64,000 nucleotides of DNA from Bacteroidota bacterium (GCA_018222965.1 JAAEZH010000003.1:1-64000); one strand, 5' to 3'; shown: positions 8,517 through 17,696, counted from the first letter of the stretch. Notes: generated by a model not told the origin, from the letters alone. Translations and numbers: made by a program.

Positions 8517-9827
8517 ATGCAAGCCCTACTCAGAATCCTGTTCCTTTGCCTGCTGACTTCCGCCTTGCAGGCACAAATCTTCGTTTCACCACTGGCAGAT
8601 ATGCCGGAACCGGTAAGCAATAATGCGGTAACGCAAGCAAGGGTGAACGGAAATTTGTATGTCTATTCCTTTGCAGGGATCGATGAAAGCAAGGATCACA
8701 GCGGAATCCACAAAAAAGCCTGGCGATACAGTGTGGCAGATGATCAATGGGAGTCTATTGCCCCCCTGCCTCTTGGTTTGGAACGAATAGCTGCCGGCGC
8801 AAGTACCGTGAAGAATAAGATCTACATCATCGGAGGTTACCACGTTTTTTCCACCGGTGCAGAAGTCTCCCTGGATCATGTGCATATCTACAATCCGGAA
8901 ACCAATTCTTACGAAGCAGACGGTACGCCCTGCCCCGTGCCAACTGATGACCACGTACAGGCAGTGTGGCGCGACAGCCTGATCTATGTGATTTCCGGCT
9001 GGAGCAATTCGGGAAACATCCCTACCGTACAGATTTACAATCCGACTGAAGACAGTTGGGCCTTTGGGACCTCTGTTCCGAATACGGCCGATTACGAAGC
9101 TTTCGGTGCGAGCGGGATCATTATCGATGATGTGATTTATTACATTGGGGGCGCCACAGACCTTTGTTGCAATCCCGTTTTTCCCGCTGCTCCGTTTTTG
9201 CGGATTGGTCAAATCAATCCCGATGATCCAACTGATATTAGCTGGTCAGTAGTGCAAGATCCTTTAGCTACCCGATACCGGGGCATACTACTGGAAGACT
9301 CCTATGGTACGCTGGTTTCTTTATTTGGTTCGAGCTTGACGTACAATTACGACGGCATCGATTACAATGGCAGCGGAGGCGTAGAGCCCGATACCGTGCC
9401 CGTGCACTTCGGTACGGCTGATCCCGCAGATATGGAAGTGTTGTTTACCACCGATTTTTCCCTGATGGACCTTCGCGGGTATGGGGATCTGGGCAACGCT
9501 AAATACATCCTTGCAGGCGGGATGTTGGCTGGTCAGGAGGTCAGTAATAAAACCTGGCTGGTAGAGCCGGAACAAACTGTCGACACAAAAGAAATAGATA
9601 AACTTTCGGTTTCAATTTTCCCCAATCCGGTGTCAGATCAGGTTTTTGTAGCGCCTTTCGGCGAATATGCCTTTAAAGTGGTAGGATTAGACGGAAGTGT
9701 ACTTATGCATAAAACGGATTTCTCCTCAGCTCCTCTCGACGTATCTGCCCTGGCCTCCGGGATATATTATTTGCAGATTCTGAATCGCAGCGGCCAATCC
9801 GTTGCTAAGAAAATGGTAATTCCCTGA
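8517..9827 (+). CDS. Secreted kelch-repeat protein with type IX secretion sorting domain
   Basis: A 436-residue protein with a signal peptide (residues 1-19, ending LQAQ) and about five kelch-like blades, each with a YIIGG/YVISGW-type hairpin (YIIGGYHVF, YVISGWSN, YYIGGATD). A C-terminal ~75-residue sorting domain begins SIFPNPVSDQVFV and ends VAKKMVIP, the signal used by the type IX system to move proteins across the outer membrane. A beta-propeller on the cell surface or released is expected; the ligand is unknown. It sits between paaH and paaI with 0-1 base spacing, so it is probably co-transcribed, which is odd for a catabolic operon. Confidence 0.87.
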   Translation: MQALLRILFLCLLTSALQAQIFVSPLADMPEPVSNNAVTQARVNGNLYVYSFAGIDESKDHSGIHKKAWRYSVADDQWESIAPLPLGLERIAAGASTVKNKIYIIGGYHVFSTGAEVSLDHVHIYNPETNSYEADGTPCPVPTDDHVQAVWRDSLIYVISGWSNSGNIPTVQIYNPTEDSWAFGTSVPNTADYEAFGASGIIIDDVIYYIGGATDLCCNPVFPAAPFLRIGQINPDDPTDISWSVVQDPLATRYRGILLEDSYGTLVSLFGSSLTYNYDGIDYNGSGGVEPDTVPVHFGTADPADMEVLFTTDFSLMDLRGYGDLGNAKYILAGGMLAGQEVSNKTWLVEPEQTVDTKEIDKLSVSIFPNPVSDQVFVAPFGEYAFKVVGLDGSVLMHKTDFSSAPLDVSALASGIYYLQILNRSGQSVAKKMVIP

Positions 9828-9828
9828 T

Positions 9829-10251
9829 ATGGATAAAAAAGAACAAGCTACCCGCATCACCGATGCGATGATGGATAAAGATTATTTTTCCCAATGGCTG
9901 GGCATAGAGCGTTTGGAAGACGGAGAAGGTATTTCTGTGCTTCAGATGACCGTGCGCAAGGAGATGCTCAACGGATTTGGCATTGCTCACGGGGGCATAA
10001 CTTATAGCCTGGCCGACAGCGCTTTTGCTTTTGCATCAAACTCCCACGGCCGACATGCTGTTTCCATTGAAACAACCATCTCTCATACAGCCCCATTGCG
10101 TGAAGGAGATGTGCTCACTGCCCGGGCCCAACTGGACAAACTCAGCAATCGGGTAGGCTGGTACAATGTTCGGATCACCAATCAAAACGATGAGTTGGTC
10201 GCGCTCTTCAAAGGAACGGTTTACCGGAAATCAGCAGAATGGGAGGTATAA
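9829..10251 (+). CDS. paaI: Hotdog-fold acyl-CoA thioesterase
   Basis: A 140-residue single-domain hotdog thioesterase. NGFGIAHGGITYSLADSAF (residues ~44-62) contains the HGG and the acidic residue used for catalysis in PaaI. PaaI hydrolyses ring-hydroxylated phenylacetyl-CoA products and releases CoA trapped as dead-end thioesters. It follows the kelch gene by one base. After it lies a 356-base gap with repeats. Confidence 0.87.
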   Translation: MDKKEQATRITDAMMDKDYFSQWLGIERLEDGEGISVLQMTVRKEMLNGFGIAHGGITYSLADSAFAFASNSHGRHAVSIETTISHTAPLREGDVLTARAQLDKLSNRVGWYNVRITNQNDELVALFKGTVYRKSAEWEV

Positions 10252-10257
10252 GGTCCG

Positions 10258-10290
10258 GCTTTCGCCGAAAGGCACTAAACCTTCGCCGAA
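10258..10290. repeat. Two tandem copies of the dispersed TTCGCCGAA palindrome
   Basis: GGCTTTCGCCGAAAGGC (10258-10274) is followed 8 bases later by TTCGCCGAAAGGC (10282-10294). These are the only intergenic copies of a palindromic word found at least 16 times across the window; see findings for the full list. Confidence 0.75.
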
Positions 10291-10323
10291 AGGCAAAACC
10301 GGATGGAGATATGGAGTGTTTTT

Positions 10324-10372
10324 GGATAGAGGATAGAGGATAGAGGATAGAGGATAGAGGATAGAGGATAGA
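10324..10372. repeat. Seven exact tandem copies of GGATAGA
   Basis: A 49-base microsatellite of the heptamer GGATAGA with no mismatches, 72 bases past the paaI stop. Such an array is prone to slippage. It is not inside a gene. Confidence 0.95.
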
Positions 10373-10478
10373 ATCCCGTCCGGCGTAGTACGTTCTCATG
10401 AAAAAAACTGATTACAAAATTTTGAATGTAAAATGAGAAATGTAAAACGATAACCCTTGGACCAGAAAGCCTCTACCT

Positions 10479-10528
10479 TGCCCGCTTTAGCCGGGCATCT
10501 CAACCCTGACTGCCAAAGGCAGGCAGTC
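10479..10528. repeat. Pair of small hairpins in the 10252-10607 gap
   Basis: TGCCCG/CGGGCA (10479-10497) and GACTGCC/GGCAGTC (10508-10528) each form a short hairpin, and each is followed by TCTCAAC. The paired arrangement resembles a REP-like doublet or a relic of a miniature element. The rest of the gap is AT-rich with AAACG words just before the thiolase gene; no ORF or clear promoter is seen. Confidence 0.55.
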
Positions 10529-10607
10529 TCAACAAAAACAAATGTAAAATTTGGAATCCCCAGTCACTCTCTAAAACGCATAAAACGCAAAACGAAAAAA
10601 CGATTCA

Positions 10608-11825
10608 ATGAACGCAGCATATATAGTAGACGGAATTCGAACACCCATAGGCAGATTTGGAGGTACTTTATCACCTGTCCGCGCAGATGATCTGGCAGCT
10701 CATGCCATCAAGGCATTGCTCGACCGGCATCCGGATTTGGATAAAGCTGCGATTGAAGATGTGATCTTTGGTTGCGCTAACCAGGCCGGAGAAGACAATC
10801 GAAACGTAGCCCGTATGGCTGCCTTATTGGCCGGACTGCCCTGGTCGGTGCCGGGCGAAACAGTAAACCGTCTTTGTGCTTCGGGTATGTCGGCCGCGGT
10901 GCATGCACGGCGTGCTATTATGGCTGATGAAGGAGACCTCTTTATCTCCGGTGGTATGGAACACATGACAAGAGGCCCGTGGGTTATCTCCAAAGTGTCA
11001 AAGCCCTTTGGCCGCGATGCGGAGATGCACGACAGCAGCTTTGGATGGCGCTTTGTCAATAAGAAAATGAAAGAATTATACGGCACAGACGGCATGGGAC
11101 AAACCGCCGAAAACCTGGCCGAGAAATTTGATATAAGCCGGATCGATCAGGATCGATTTGCGTATTGGTCGCAGATGAAGACCAAAGAGGCGATGGAATC
11201 CGGTCGATTGGCAGAAGAAATTGTACCGGTAAGCATTCCGCAGCGGAAAAAAGATCCGATCCTTTTTGATACGGATGAGTTTCCGCGGCCGACAACCAGC
11301 ATGGAAGCGCTGGCCGGATTACGTACTGCTTTTAAACCCCTGGATCAGGGGGGAACGGTTACCGCCGGTAATGCATCCGGCTTAAACGATGGGGCAGGGG
11401 CTCTGTTGATAGCTTCCGAGCAAGGCTTGAAAGATCACAACTTAAAGCCACTGGCACGCATGGTTTCTTCGGGTGTGGTGGGTGTAGAACCCCGTATCAT
11501 GGGTATTGGCCCAGTTGGAGCTTCCCGAAAAGCACTGAAGCGCGCCGGGCTCACTTTGGATGATATGGATGTTATTGAGCTCAACGAGGCCTTCGCCTCA
11601 CAGGTGCTCGCCTGTACCCGCGAACTGGGTATTTCAGACGATGACCCAAGGATCAATCCAAACGGAGGAGCGATTGCTATCGGTCATCCGCTGGGTATGA
11701 CAGGAGCACGCATCTTATTGACCGCTGCTTTGGAACTACGCCGCCGAAAAGGGCGTTATGCTTTGGTGAGCATGTGTGTGGGAGTAGGGCAGGGTTATGC
11801 AGTAGTCCTGGAAAACATGGATTAA
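10608..11825 (+). CDS. paaJ: 3-oxoadipyl-CoA / acetyl-CoA acyltransferase (thiolase)
   Basis: Thiolytic cleavage of 3-oxoadipyl-CoA to succinyl-CoA and acetyl-CoA, the last step of phenylacetate and of beta-ketoadipate breakdown. The 405 residues contain NRLCASGM with the nucleophilic Cys near residue 90, NEAFASQ, GGAIAIGHPLGMTGAR with the active His, and CVGVGQG with the second Cys. The GRFGG and GCANQAGEDNRNVARMA segments are those of the PaaJ/PcaF subfamily. The alternative is a degradative FadA-type thiolase; the paa neighbours favour PaaJ/PcaF. Confidence 0.86.
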   Translation: MNAAYIVDGIRTPIGRFGGTLSPVRADDLAAHAIKALLDRHPDLDKAAIEDVIFGCANQAGEDNRNVARMAALLAGLPWSVPGETVNRLCASGMSAAVHARRAIMADEGDLFISGGMEHMTRGPWVISKVSKPFGRDAEMHDSSFGWRFVNKKMKELYGTDGMGQTAENLAEKFDISRIDQDRFAYWSQMKTKEAMESGRLAEEIVPVSIPQRKKDPILFDTDEFPRPTTSMEALAGLRTAFKPLDQGGTVTAGNASGLNDGAGALLIASEQGLKDHNLKPLARMVSSGVVGVEPRIMGIGPVGASRKALKRAGLTLDDMDVIELNEAFASQVLACTRELGISDDDPRINPNGGAIAIGHPLGMTGARILLTAALELRRRKGRYALVSMCVGVGQGYAVVLENMD

Positions 11826-11914
11826 TAAGTTTTGCGGAATATTTCCTGCCACAACGGGTGGGAATTTTGAATTATATTCGCATCAATCGTTAGAGATAAA
11901 CTAAATGAAAAATA

Positions 11915-12667
11915 ATGGCTAAACGAGGCAATTTATTTCAATCCCATAACCCGGTCATGAACGAGCGGGCGCTGCAGGGAGAAGTGCAGTCAAAGTCCGA
12001 CGGACTGATCATGCAGGATAAGATGACTGTGCAGGGGGCGATCAATAAAAGCTTGATCCTCTTTGTATTATTACTTCTGACTTCTGCTTTTGCTTATATG
12101 AATCCATCTAACTTGTTCTTCTACGGAGGTATGTTTGGTGGATTGGGGATCGTGATTCTTAGCGTATTTAAACGAGAGTGGTCGCCCTTCCTTGCACCTA
12201 TGTATGCAGCGGTGGAGGGCTTATTCGTAGGCTCTATTACGGCGATGTATGCCAGCTTTATGGACGGGATTATCTTCAATGCAGTCAGCCTGACTTTTGC
12301 ATTGTTGTTCCTGATGCTCTTCCTTTACAAGATGCGGATCATTAAGGTGACAGAGAAATTCCGTTCCGGGGTAATCATGGCAACGGGAGCTGTATTTGTG
12401 GTTTACCTGGCCAGCTGGATTCTGGGCATGTTTGGCGTTAGCCTTCCATTTCTCCACGAAGGAGGGGCCATCGGTATCGGAATAAGCCTGGTGATCATTG
12501 CAATCGCTTCGCTGAACCTGTTGTTGGATTTCGACTTTTTTGAAAAAGGCGAAAAGGCAGGTGCTCCGGCTTATATGGAGTGGTTTGCCGGCATGGGATT
12601 ATTGATCACACTGGTGTGGTTGTATGTCGAAATCCTTCGTCTGTTGTCTTATCTCTCGTCTGATTAA
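11915..12667 (+). CDS. Bax inhibitor-1/YccA family membrane protein
   Basis: A 250-residue integral membrane protein. A ~45-residue cytoplasmic N-terminus (NPVMNERALQ) precedes seven hydrophobic segments. The family signature includes PMYAAVEGLFVGSITAMYAS in the middle and the acidic DFDFFEKG in the late loop. The family covers calcium-leak channels (BsYetJ) and YccA, an FtsH modulator; which applies here is not clear. It is placed between the thiolase and paaY, 7 bases before the latter, so probably co-transcribed. Confidence 0.85.
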   Translation: MAKRGNLFQSHNPVMNERALQGEVQSKSDGLIMQDKMTVQGAINKSLILFVLLLLTSAFAYMNPSNLFFYGGMFGGLGIVILSVFKREWSPFLAPMYAAVEGLFVGSITAMYASFMDGIIFNAVSLTFALLFLMLFLYKMRIIKVTEKFRSGVIMATGAVFVVYLASWILGMFGVSLPFLHEGGAIGIGISLVIIAIASLNLLLDFDFFEKGEKAGAPAYMEWFAGMGLLITLVWLYVEILRLLSYLSSD

Positions 12668-12674
12668 GTAATAC

Positions 12675-13271
12675 ATGATCTACGAATTTAAAGGATTTAA
12701 ACCTGTTGTCCATCCTACCGCTTTTGTACATCCACAGGCAGTAGTTACGGGCAACGTCATCATCGGGGCCGACGTTTACGTGGGCCCCGGTGCTGCTATA
12801 AGAGGAGACTGGGGAGAAATCATCATAGAAGATGGTTGCAATGTGCAGGAGAATTGTACGATACACATGTTTCCCGGTGTCACGGTAAGGTTAAAAGAAG
12901 CGGCACATGTTGGGCATGGAGCTATCATTCACGGTGCTACCCTCGGTAAGAATTGCCTGATCGGTATGAACTCGGTAATCATGGATCGGGTTGAGATCGG
13001 GGATGAATCTATTCTCGGTGCGCTCACTTTCGTGAAAGCCGATACGGTCATTCCTCCTCGGAGCCTGGTGGTTGGAAATCCGGCCAGAGTAGTCAAAGAA
13101 GTAAGTGATGAAATGATCGCCTGGAAAACCAAAGGCACGCAATTGTATCAGCGCCTCCCCGGCGAATTGCACGACAGCCTGAAGCCCTGTGAACCATTGC
13201 GGGAAGTTCCAAAAGATCGCCCCAAACAGGAAACACTCTTCCAGACATGGAATGAGATGAAGGGGGATTGA
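12675..13271 (+). CDS. paaY: Gamma-carbonic-anhydrase-like thioesterase (PaaY family)
   Basis: A 198-residue left-handed beta-helix trimer. Hexapeptide repeats run from about residue 12 to 145, and three candidate metal-binding His are visible in TIHMFPG and HVGHGAIIHG. PaaY hydrolyses 2-hydroxycyclohepta-1,4,6-triene-1-formyl-CoA, the dead-end product that arises when PaaZ fails. Its position 2.4 kb before paaZ fits that role. A generic gamma-carbonic anhydrase is the alternative. The C-terminal tail (~150-198) is charged and helical, as in PaaY. Confidence 0.84.
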   Translation: MIYEFKGFKPVVHPTAFVHPQAVVTGNVIIGADVYVGPGAAIRGDWGEIIIEDGCNVQENCTIHMFPGVTVRLKEAAHVGHGAIIHGATLGKNCLIGMNSVIMDRVEIGDESILGALTFVKADTVIPPRSLVVGNPARVVKEVSDEMIAWKTKGTQLYQRLPGELHDSLKPCEPLREVPKDRPKQETLFQTWNEMKGD

Positions 13272-13292
13272 TAAATTTTATATTTTGAGAGG

Positions 13293-14399
13293 ATGGTAGA
13301 CAGACTTCATGTCCATAATTACAAATCTCTGGTGGATTTTGAATTAATCAATATCCCCAATTTTTGTGTTTTTGCCGGACCGAATGCATCCGGGAAGTCT
13401 AATATTTTTGAGGCTTTGCAGTTTTTGGCTTATTTAATTCCGGTGCTTGGTACTGGATATAAGCACTTTCCACCTGATGGAGTCGAGGAAGAGAAAATGG
13501 CTGGCTATTATTTAAAAAGTTCAGTTGTTTCTGCGTTTGGAGGCATGCAGGACATATTAAATAAAAATGCAGTAAGGCAGAATGCATTTGATTTTAGCTC
13601 TGATGATAGAGAATTGTCAATAAATATTGATATCGATGGAGAGAGGTTTGGGTATGATCTCTTGGTTGGTTTCGAGGAGAAGGAAGACAAGTTCTCGTCG
13701 AAATCATATACACCTATCGATTTTAGTTTTAAAACGAGGAAAGAGGTTGAAAAAAATCTTGCCAGTGTTTTATATAGATACAACAGCAGTTTCCTGAGGC
13801 TTTTTGTTGATAATGAAAATGTAACAAAAGAAAAGAATAATAGCAACCAAAAACTCGCCTCAGACGCATCCAATCTGGGAAAGGTATTGGATCGGCTTTT
13901 AAAAGAAGAAGCTAAGCGGGAACAGATATTTGAGTGGTTGGACTTGTTGATCCCTGAATTCGAATCCATAAAAACAGAGAAGGGGCCAGATGGTAGTTCT
14001 TTTTATTTTGTCAAAGAACGCAATACGGAAGAATGGTTTGGTCCAGATCTGATCTCTGATGGTACCAAAGCGATTTTAGCCATTCTGGTTGCTGTGTTTC
14101 AATCTGATGAACCACAGTTTTTGTGTATCGAAGAACCGGAAAATGGCCTCAACCCCTATGTGCAAAGAAGTTTGGTTGATTTTTTCAGAACGATGTGCGA
14201 GGATTACGGGCACACTATTTGGCTAAATACGCACTCCCAAACAATTGTGAGTCAGTTGAATCCCGGAGATTTAGTGTTGGTGAACAAGGAAGACGGGATC
14301 ACAAAAGCTAAGCATATTACGGCTGATACAAATCTGCATGGACTAAGTATGGATGAGGCCTGGTTAAGCAACGCATTGGGAGGAGGAGTGCCATGGTGA
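13293..14399 (+). CDS. AAA family ATPase (RecF/OLD-like) of a two-gene module
   Basis: A 368-residue ATPase of the AAA_15/AAA_21 type. N-terminal VHNYKSLVDFELINI is typical of SMC/RecF-like enzymes, followed by Walker A GPNASGKSN (~residues 29-37), LISDGTKAILAILVAVF (signature region), Walker B FLCIEEPENGLNP and WLNTHSQTIVSQL (His switch). It is paired through a 7-base overlap with a DUF4276-like gene. Such pairs often sit in phage-defence islands, related in layout to OLD, AbiL or Rlo systems; a defence role here is an inference. The module is clearly more AT-rich than its paa neighbours, suggesting transfer. Confidence 0.82.
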   Translation: MVDRLHVHNYKSLVDFELINIPNFCVFAGPNASGKSNIFEALQFLAYLIPVLGTGYKHFPPDGVEEEKMAGYYLKSSVVSAFGGMQDILNKNAVRQNAFDFSSDDRELSINIDIDGERFGYDLLVGFEEKEDKFSSKSYTPIDFSFKTRKEVEKNLASVLYRYNSSFLRLFVDNENVTKEKNNSNQKLASDASNLGKVLDRLLKEEAKREQIFEWLDLLIPEFESIKTEKGPDGSSFYFVKERNTEEWFGPDLISDGTKAILAILVAVFQSDEPQFLCIEEPENGLNPYVQRSLVDFFRTMCEDYGHTIWLNTHSQTIVSQLNPGDLVLVNKEDGITKAKHITADTNLHGLSMDEAWLSNALGGGVPW

Positions 14400-14936
14400 A
14401 GACCGGATTTATTGTGGAGGGCGACTGCGAAAAAATAATATTGGAATCAGAGAATTTTCAAGCATTTCTTCGAGAAGCAAAGATTGAAGTTGCCGGCAAT
14501 ATAATCAATGCACGAGGGGTAAATAATTTGGAAAACCCTGAGCTGCGTCAAGCTTATGTCAGTCAGTTAAAAAGTCAGGGGGCAGAAGAAATTATCATTC
14601 TCCGGGATTTAGAAGATCATCCTTGTATAACATCGGCTAAAGAAAAAACTGATCCTGAAAATGCCTGTAGAGTATTTGTTGCCAAACAAGCTATTGAGAC
14701 TTGGTTGATAGCGGATGAAGCAGCCTTGTCCTCTTTCCTTAAACAAAAAAATAAATTGTGAAAACCCGGAGGAAATTCCTGACCCTTATGCATGGGTGAA
14801 AGAAAAAAATATGGAATTAAATGGAAGAGGAGTCCAGAAAAAAATTTTTGCAAAGTCCATGATCCGCAATGGCTTTAATATTGAAAATTCAGATTGCCCA
14901 AGCGCTCAATACTTCCATAAAAAGTTAAAGGGTTGA
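14393..14936 (+). pseudogene. DUF4276-like (TOPRIM-like) partner, frameshifted
   Basis: Frame 1 (14393-14761) encodes GFIVEGDCEKIILES and IIILRDLEDHPC, an acidic pattern (VEG...RDLED) consistent with a TOPRIM-like DUF4276 protein, and stops after KQKNKL. The next frame continues with INCENPEEIPDPYAWVKEKN to a stop at 14936. Removing one A from the seven-A run at 14746-14752 joins them into a single ~180-residue protein of normal family length. This may be a true inactivating frameshift, a phase-variable tract, transcriptional slippage or a sequencing error. The start overlaps the ATPase stop. Confidence 0.75.
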
Positions 14937-14963
14937 ATAAGAAGCAACTCCTATTCAACCCTT
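14928..14963 (+). terminator. Terminator of the ATPase/DUF4276 module
   Basis: Perfect 12-bp stem AAGGGTTGAATA / TATTCAACCCTT with a 12-base loop, overlapping the module's last stop codon. It could also serve the convergent membrane-protein gene ending at 14997. Confidence 0.75.
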
Positions 14964-14996
14964 CATTTTGTGCCTCACACTCAAACCCAAACTAAA

Positions 14997-15494
14997 TCAC
15001 AGGTAAAACCTCAAACCCAGTCCACCACCGATATGGCCGGCTGTTTTATCCAATAACTGTAGTCTTGGTGTTGCTCGGAGGTAGATCTGGAAAATGTCGA
15101 AATAGGCACTTAATCCAATCGTACCACTAACTCCCATATAAAGGTTTCCATCAAGCCCTTTTGGTGGTCCGTCCCAATCGCCTTCAATCCCGGCAAACAC
15201 ACCAGGTCCGTAAAACCAGGTAAAATTGTTTCCGGCCAGCGGGTTCTCATACATAAAGTGCAGGTTGGCAAATAGATAATCGTTTAAGTCCCAGGCGAGC
15301 AGTAAATCGTAACTCGGACGGCCCTGCGCACCAAAGTGCAAACTTAGTCCGGTAGGGGATCCAATTTGAGCGCCAATTCCAAAGGAAGTCGGCTGGCTGT
15401 AGGCTTTTTGAGGGCTAATAAATAAGCTAAGTGCATACAAAGCAACAATGCTTGTAATCAGTCTGCCAAATCGGCTAAATGCTGGATAGTTCAT
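14997..15494 (-). CDS. Small outer-membrane beta-barrel-like protein
   Basis: A 165-residue protein when started at the ATG at 15494, which places a proper signal peptide at the N-terminus (cleavage after KAYS-Q). The longer frame, up to 15575, adds a charged stretch that would bury the signal. The mature protein shows alternating beta strands rich in Gly and aromatics (FGIGAQIGSPTGLSLHF, GGGLGLRFYL) and ends in Leu after aromatics, typical of an 8-strand porin-like barrel. No specific function is recognised. It is divergent from paaZ. Confidence 0.78.
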   Translation of the reverse strand: MNYPAFSRFGRLITSIVALYALSLFISPQKAYSQPTSFGIGAQIGSPTGLSLHFGAQGRPSYDLLLAWDLNDYLFANLHFMYENPLAGNNFTWFYGPGVFAGIEGDWDGPPKGLDGNLYMGVSGTIGLSAYFDIFQIYLRATPRLQLLDKTAGHIGGGLGLRFYL

Positions 15495-15647
15495 AGGGGT
15501 AAATTTGATTTTAGTTACATTATCAGAACCGTCGGACCTGTCCGGATGTTCGTTTTTGAGATTCAGACTTGACAAAAACTTGCCTTATCTTCGGGGTCTT
15601 AACCGAATACTCGATGGGTGTAAAATCCCACTGAAATAAATAGAACC

Positions 15648-17696
15648 ATGCAGATTACGAATTACATTCAGGGTAAATGGGTAGAACACAAGGATGATGG
15701 ACTCCCGCAGTATAATGCCGTTACCGGCGAATTGATCGGCACGACCAATAGCAAGCCTGTCGACTATCAGGGCATGTTGGATTATGCCCGAAAAACAGCC
15801 GGCCCGGCCCTTCGGAAAATGACTTTTCACGAACGCGGGCGCATGCTCAAAAGCCTGGCATTACACCTGCACGGAATCCGCAAGAAATATTATCCATTGA
15901 GCTTCCAGACCGGAGCAACCAAAGCCGACAGCTGGGTGGATATTGATGGCGGAATAGGGACACTCTTCGCTTATGCAAGCCTGCGCAAGAAATTCCCCAA
16001 TGAAACCTATTATGTAGACGGAGAAACAGTCGGCCTCTCCAAAGGCGGTACTTTTATCGGCCATCACATCATGGTGCCCAAACCCGGTGTGGCTATTCAT
16101 ATCAATGCCTTTAACTTCCCTATTTGGGGAATGTTGGAAAAAGTATCTGTAAATCTCCTTGCCGGGGTACCGGCAATCGTAAAAGCCAGCGAACTGAGCT
16201 CCTTCCTTACCCGGGCTATGGTAAAAGACATCGCCGAATCCGGCATTCTGCCGGAAGGAAGTCTGCAGTTGGTTTGTGGCACAGGAGAAGGTATCCTCGA
16301 ACATGTAACCTATCAGGACGTGGTGACCTTTACCGGCTCTGCAAGCACCGGAAAGAAACTTCGCGCGCATCCCCGGATCTTATCTGAAGGCGTTCCTTTT
16401 AATTTGGAAGCAGACAGCCTGAATGCAGCTGTTCTCGGACCGGATGCCAAGCCGGGAACTCCTGAATTCGATCTTTTTGTAAAGGAAGTACGCCGGGAAA
16501 TGACCACCAAAGCCGGGCAAAAATGTACGGCCATACGGCGGGCTATTGTTCCGGAAGGATTGATTGAGGATGTACAATTGGCCCTGAGTGCCCAATTGAA
16601 AAAAACGACCATTGGTGATCCCAACGATGAGCGGGTACGCATGGGGTCTTTGGTTTCCCGCTCGCAACTGGAAGAAGTGCGTCGACGGGTAGAAGAACTC
16701 AAAAAAGCATCCCGACTGGTATATGGAGACCCCAATGAAATCGAGGGTGTAATCGGAGCCGATGCAGAAAAAGGCGCTTTCATCTCGCCCATGCTTTTTA
16801 TCAATGACGATCCATTCAAGAATCAGGAGACACATACGGTGGAAGCCTTCGGCCCGGTAAGTACGCTTTTGCCCTACAAAGACCTGGGCGAAGCCATCGA
16901 ATTGGCCAATATGGGCAAAGGCTCTTTGGTGAGTACCATCGTAACCAACGACCCGAAAGTCGCCCGCGAATATGCGATCGAATCAGCTCCTTATCACGGA
17001 CGTATCCACGTACTGAATGAAGCTTGCGCGAAAGAAAGTACCGGACACGGATCACCCATGCCTATGTTGGTTCACGGCGGACCGGGTCGAGCAGGCGGGG
17101 GCGAAGAAATGGGAGGTATGCGCGGCGTATTCCATTATTTACAACGCACTGCCATACAGGGACACCCAAGTATGGTGACCGCCATGACCAATGTGTTTCA
17201 ATATGGCGGAGAGCAGAAGGAAAAGCCGGTACATGTATTCCGCAAACACTTCGAAGAACTGGAAATTGGGGATACCGTAGTTACCGCCAGGCATACTGTT
17301 ACGGAAGGGGATATCAACAATTTTGCGAATCTAAGTGGCGACCACTTCTATGCGCATGTCGATGCTACTTCCCTGGAAGGAACCATATTTGAAGGCAAGG
17401 TTGCGCATGGGTATTATATCCTGTCTAAAGCTGCCGGGCTGTTTGTAGAACCTAAAAAAGGGCCTGTTTTGCTCAATTATGGTATCGATGAATGCCGCTT
17501 TACCAAGCCGGTTTACCCGGGAATGACCATAGGCGTAAAATTGACCGTAAAGGAAAAGGTGGATCAGGAAAAACGAAGTGAGGACGATATTGCCAAGGGC
17601 ATTGTGAAATACCTCGTTGATGTGTATGATGAGACAGGTGAAACCGTTGCCCTGGCAATCATCCTGACAATGGTGAAAAAGCTGGATCAATCCTGA
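15648..17696 (+). CDS. paaZ: Bifunctional oxepin-CoA hydrolase / 3-oxo-5,6-dehydrosuberyl-CoA semialdehyde dehydrogenase
   Basis: Opens the seven-membered oxepin-CoA ring and oxidises the resulting aldehyde in phenylacetate degradation. Residues 1-~520 are an aldehyde dehydrogenase (NAFNFPIWGMLEKV; FTGSASTGKKL; FNLEADSLNAAVLG with the general-base Glu; AGQKCTAIRR with the nucleophilic Cys). Residues ~535-682 form a MaoC-type hydratase with ANLSGDHFYAHVD. The length matches full-size PaaZ. The upstream epoxidase genes (paaABCDE) and paaK are not in the window, so the pathway must be dispersed. Confidence 0.93.
   Translation: MQITNYIQGKWVEHKDDGLPQYNAVTGELIGTTNSKPVDYQGMLDYARKTAGPALRKMTFHERGRMLKSLALHLHGIRKKYYPLSFQTGATKADSWVDIDGGIGTLFAYASLRKKFPNETYYVDGETVGLSKGGTFIGHHIMVPKPGVAIHINAFNFPIWGMLEKVSVNLLAGVPAIVKASELSSFLTRAMVKDIAESGILPEGSLQLVCGTGEGILEHVTYQDVVTFTGSASTGKKLRAHPRILSEGVPFNLEADSLNAAVLGPDAKPGTPEFDLFVKEVRREMTTKAGQKCTAIRRAIVPEGLIEDVQLALSAQLKKTTIGDPNDERVRMGSLVSRSQLEEVRRRVEELKKASRLVYGDPNEIEGVIGADAEKGAFISPMLFINDDPFKNQETHTVEAFGPVSTLLPYKDLGEAIELANMGKGSLVSTIVTNDPKVAREYAIESAPYHGRIHVLNEACAKESTGHGSPMPMLVHGGPGRAGGGEEMGGMRGVFHYLQRTAIQGHPSMVTAMTNVFQYGGEQKEKPVHVFRKHFEELEIGDTVVTARHTVTEGDINNFANLSGDHFYAHVDATSLEGTIFEGKVAHGYYILSKAAGLFVEPKKGPVLLNYGIDECRFTKPVYPGMTIGVKLTVKEKVDQEKRSEDDIAKGIVKYLVDVYDETGETVALAIILTMVKKLDQS

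Noticed and set aside
10324-10372. CRISPR array
   Set aside because: The units are seven bases long with no spacers; it is a simple microsatellite.
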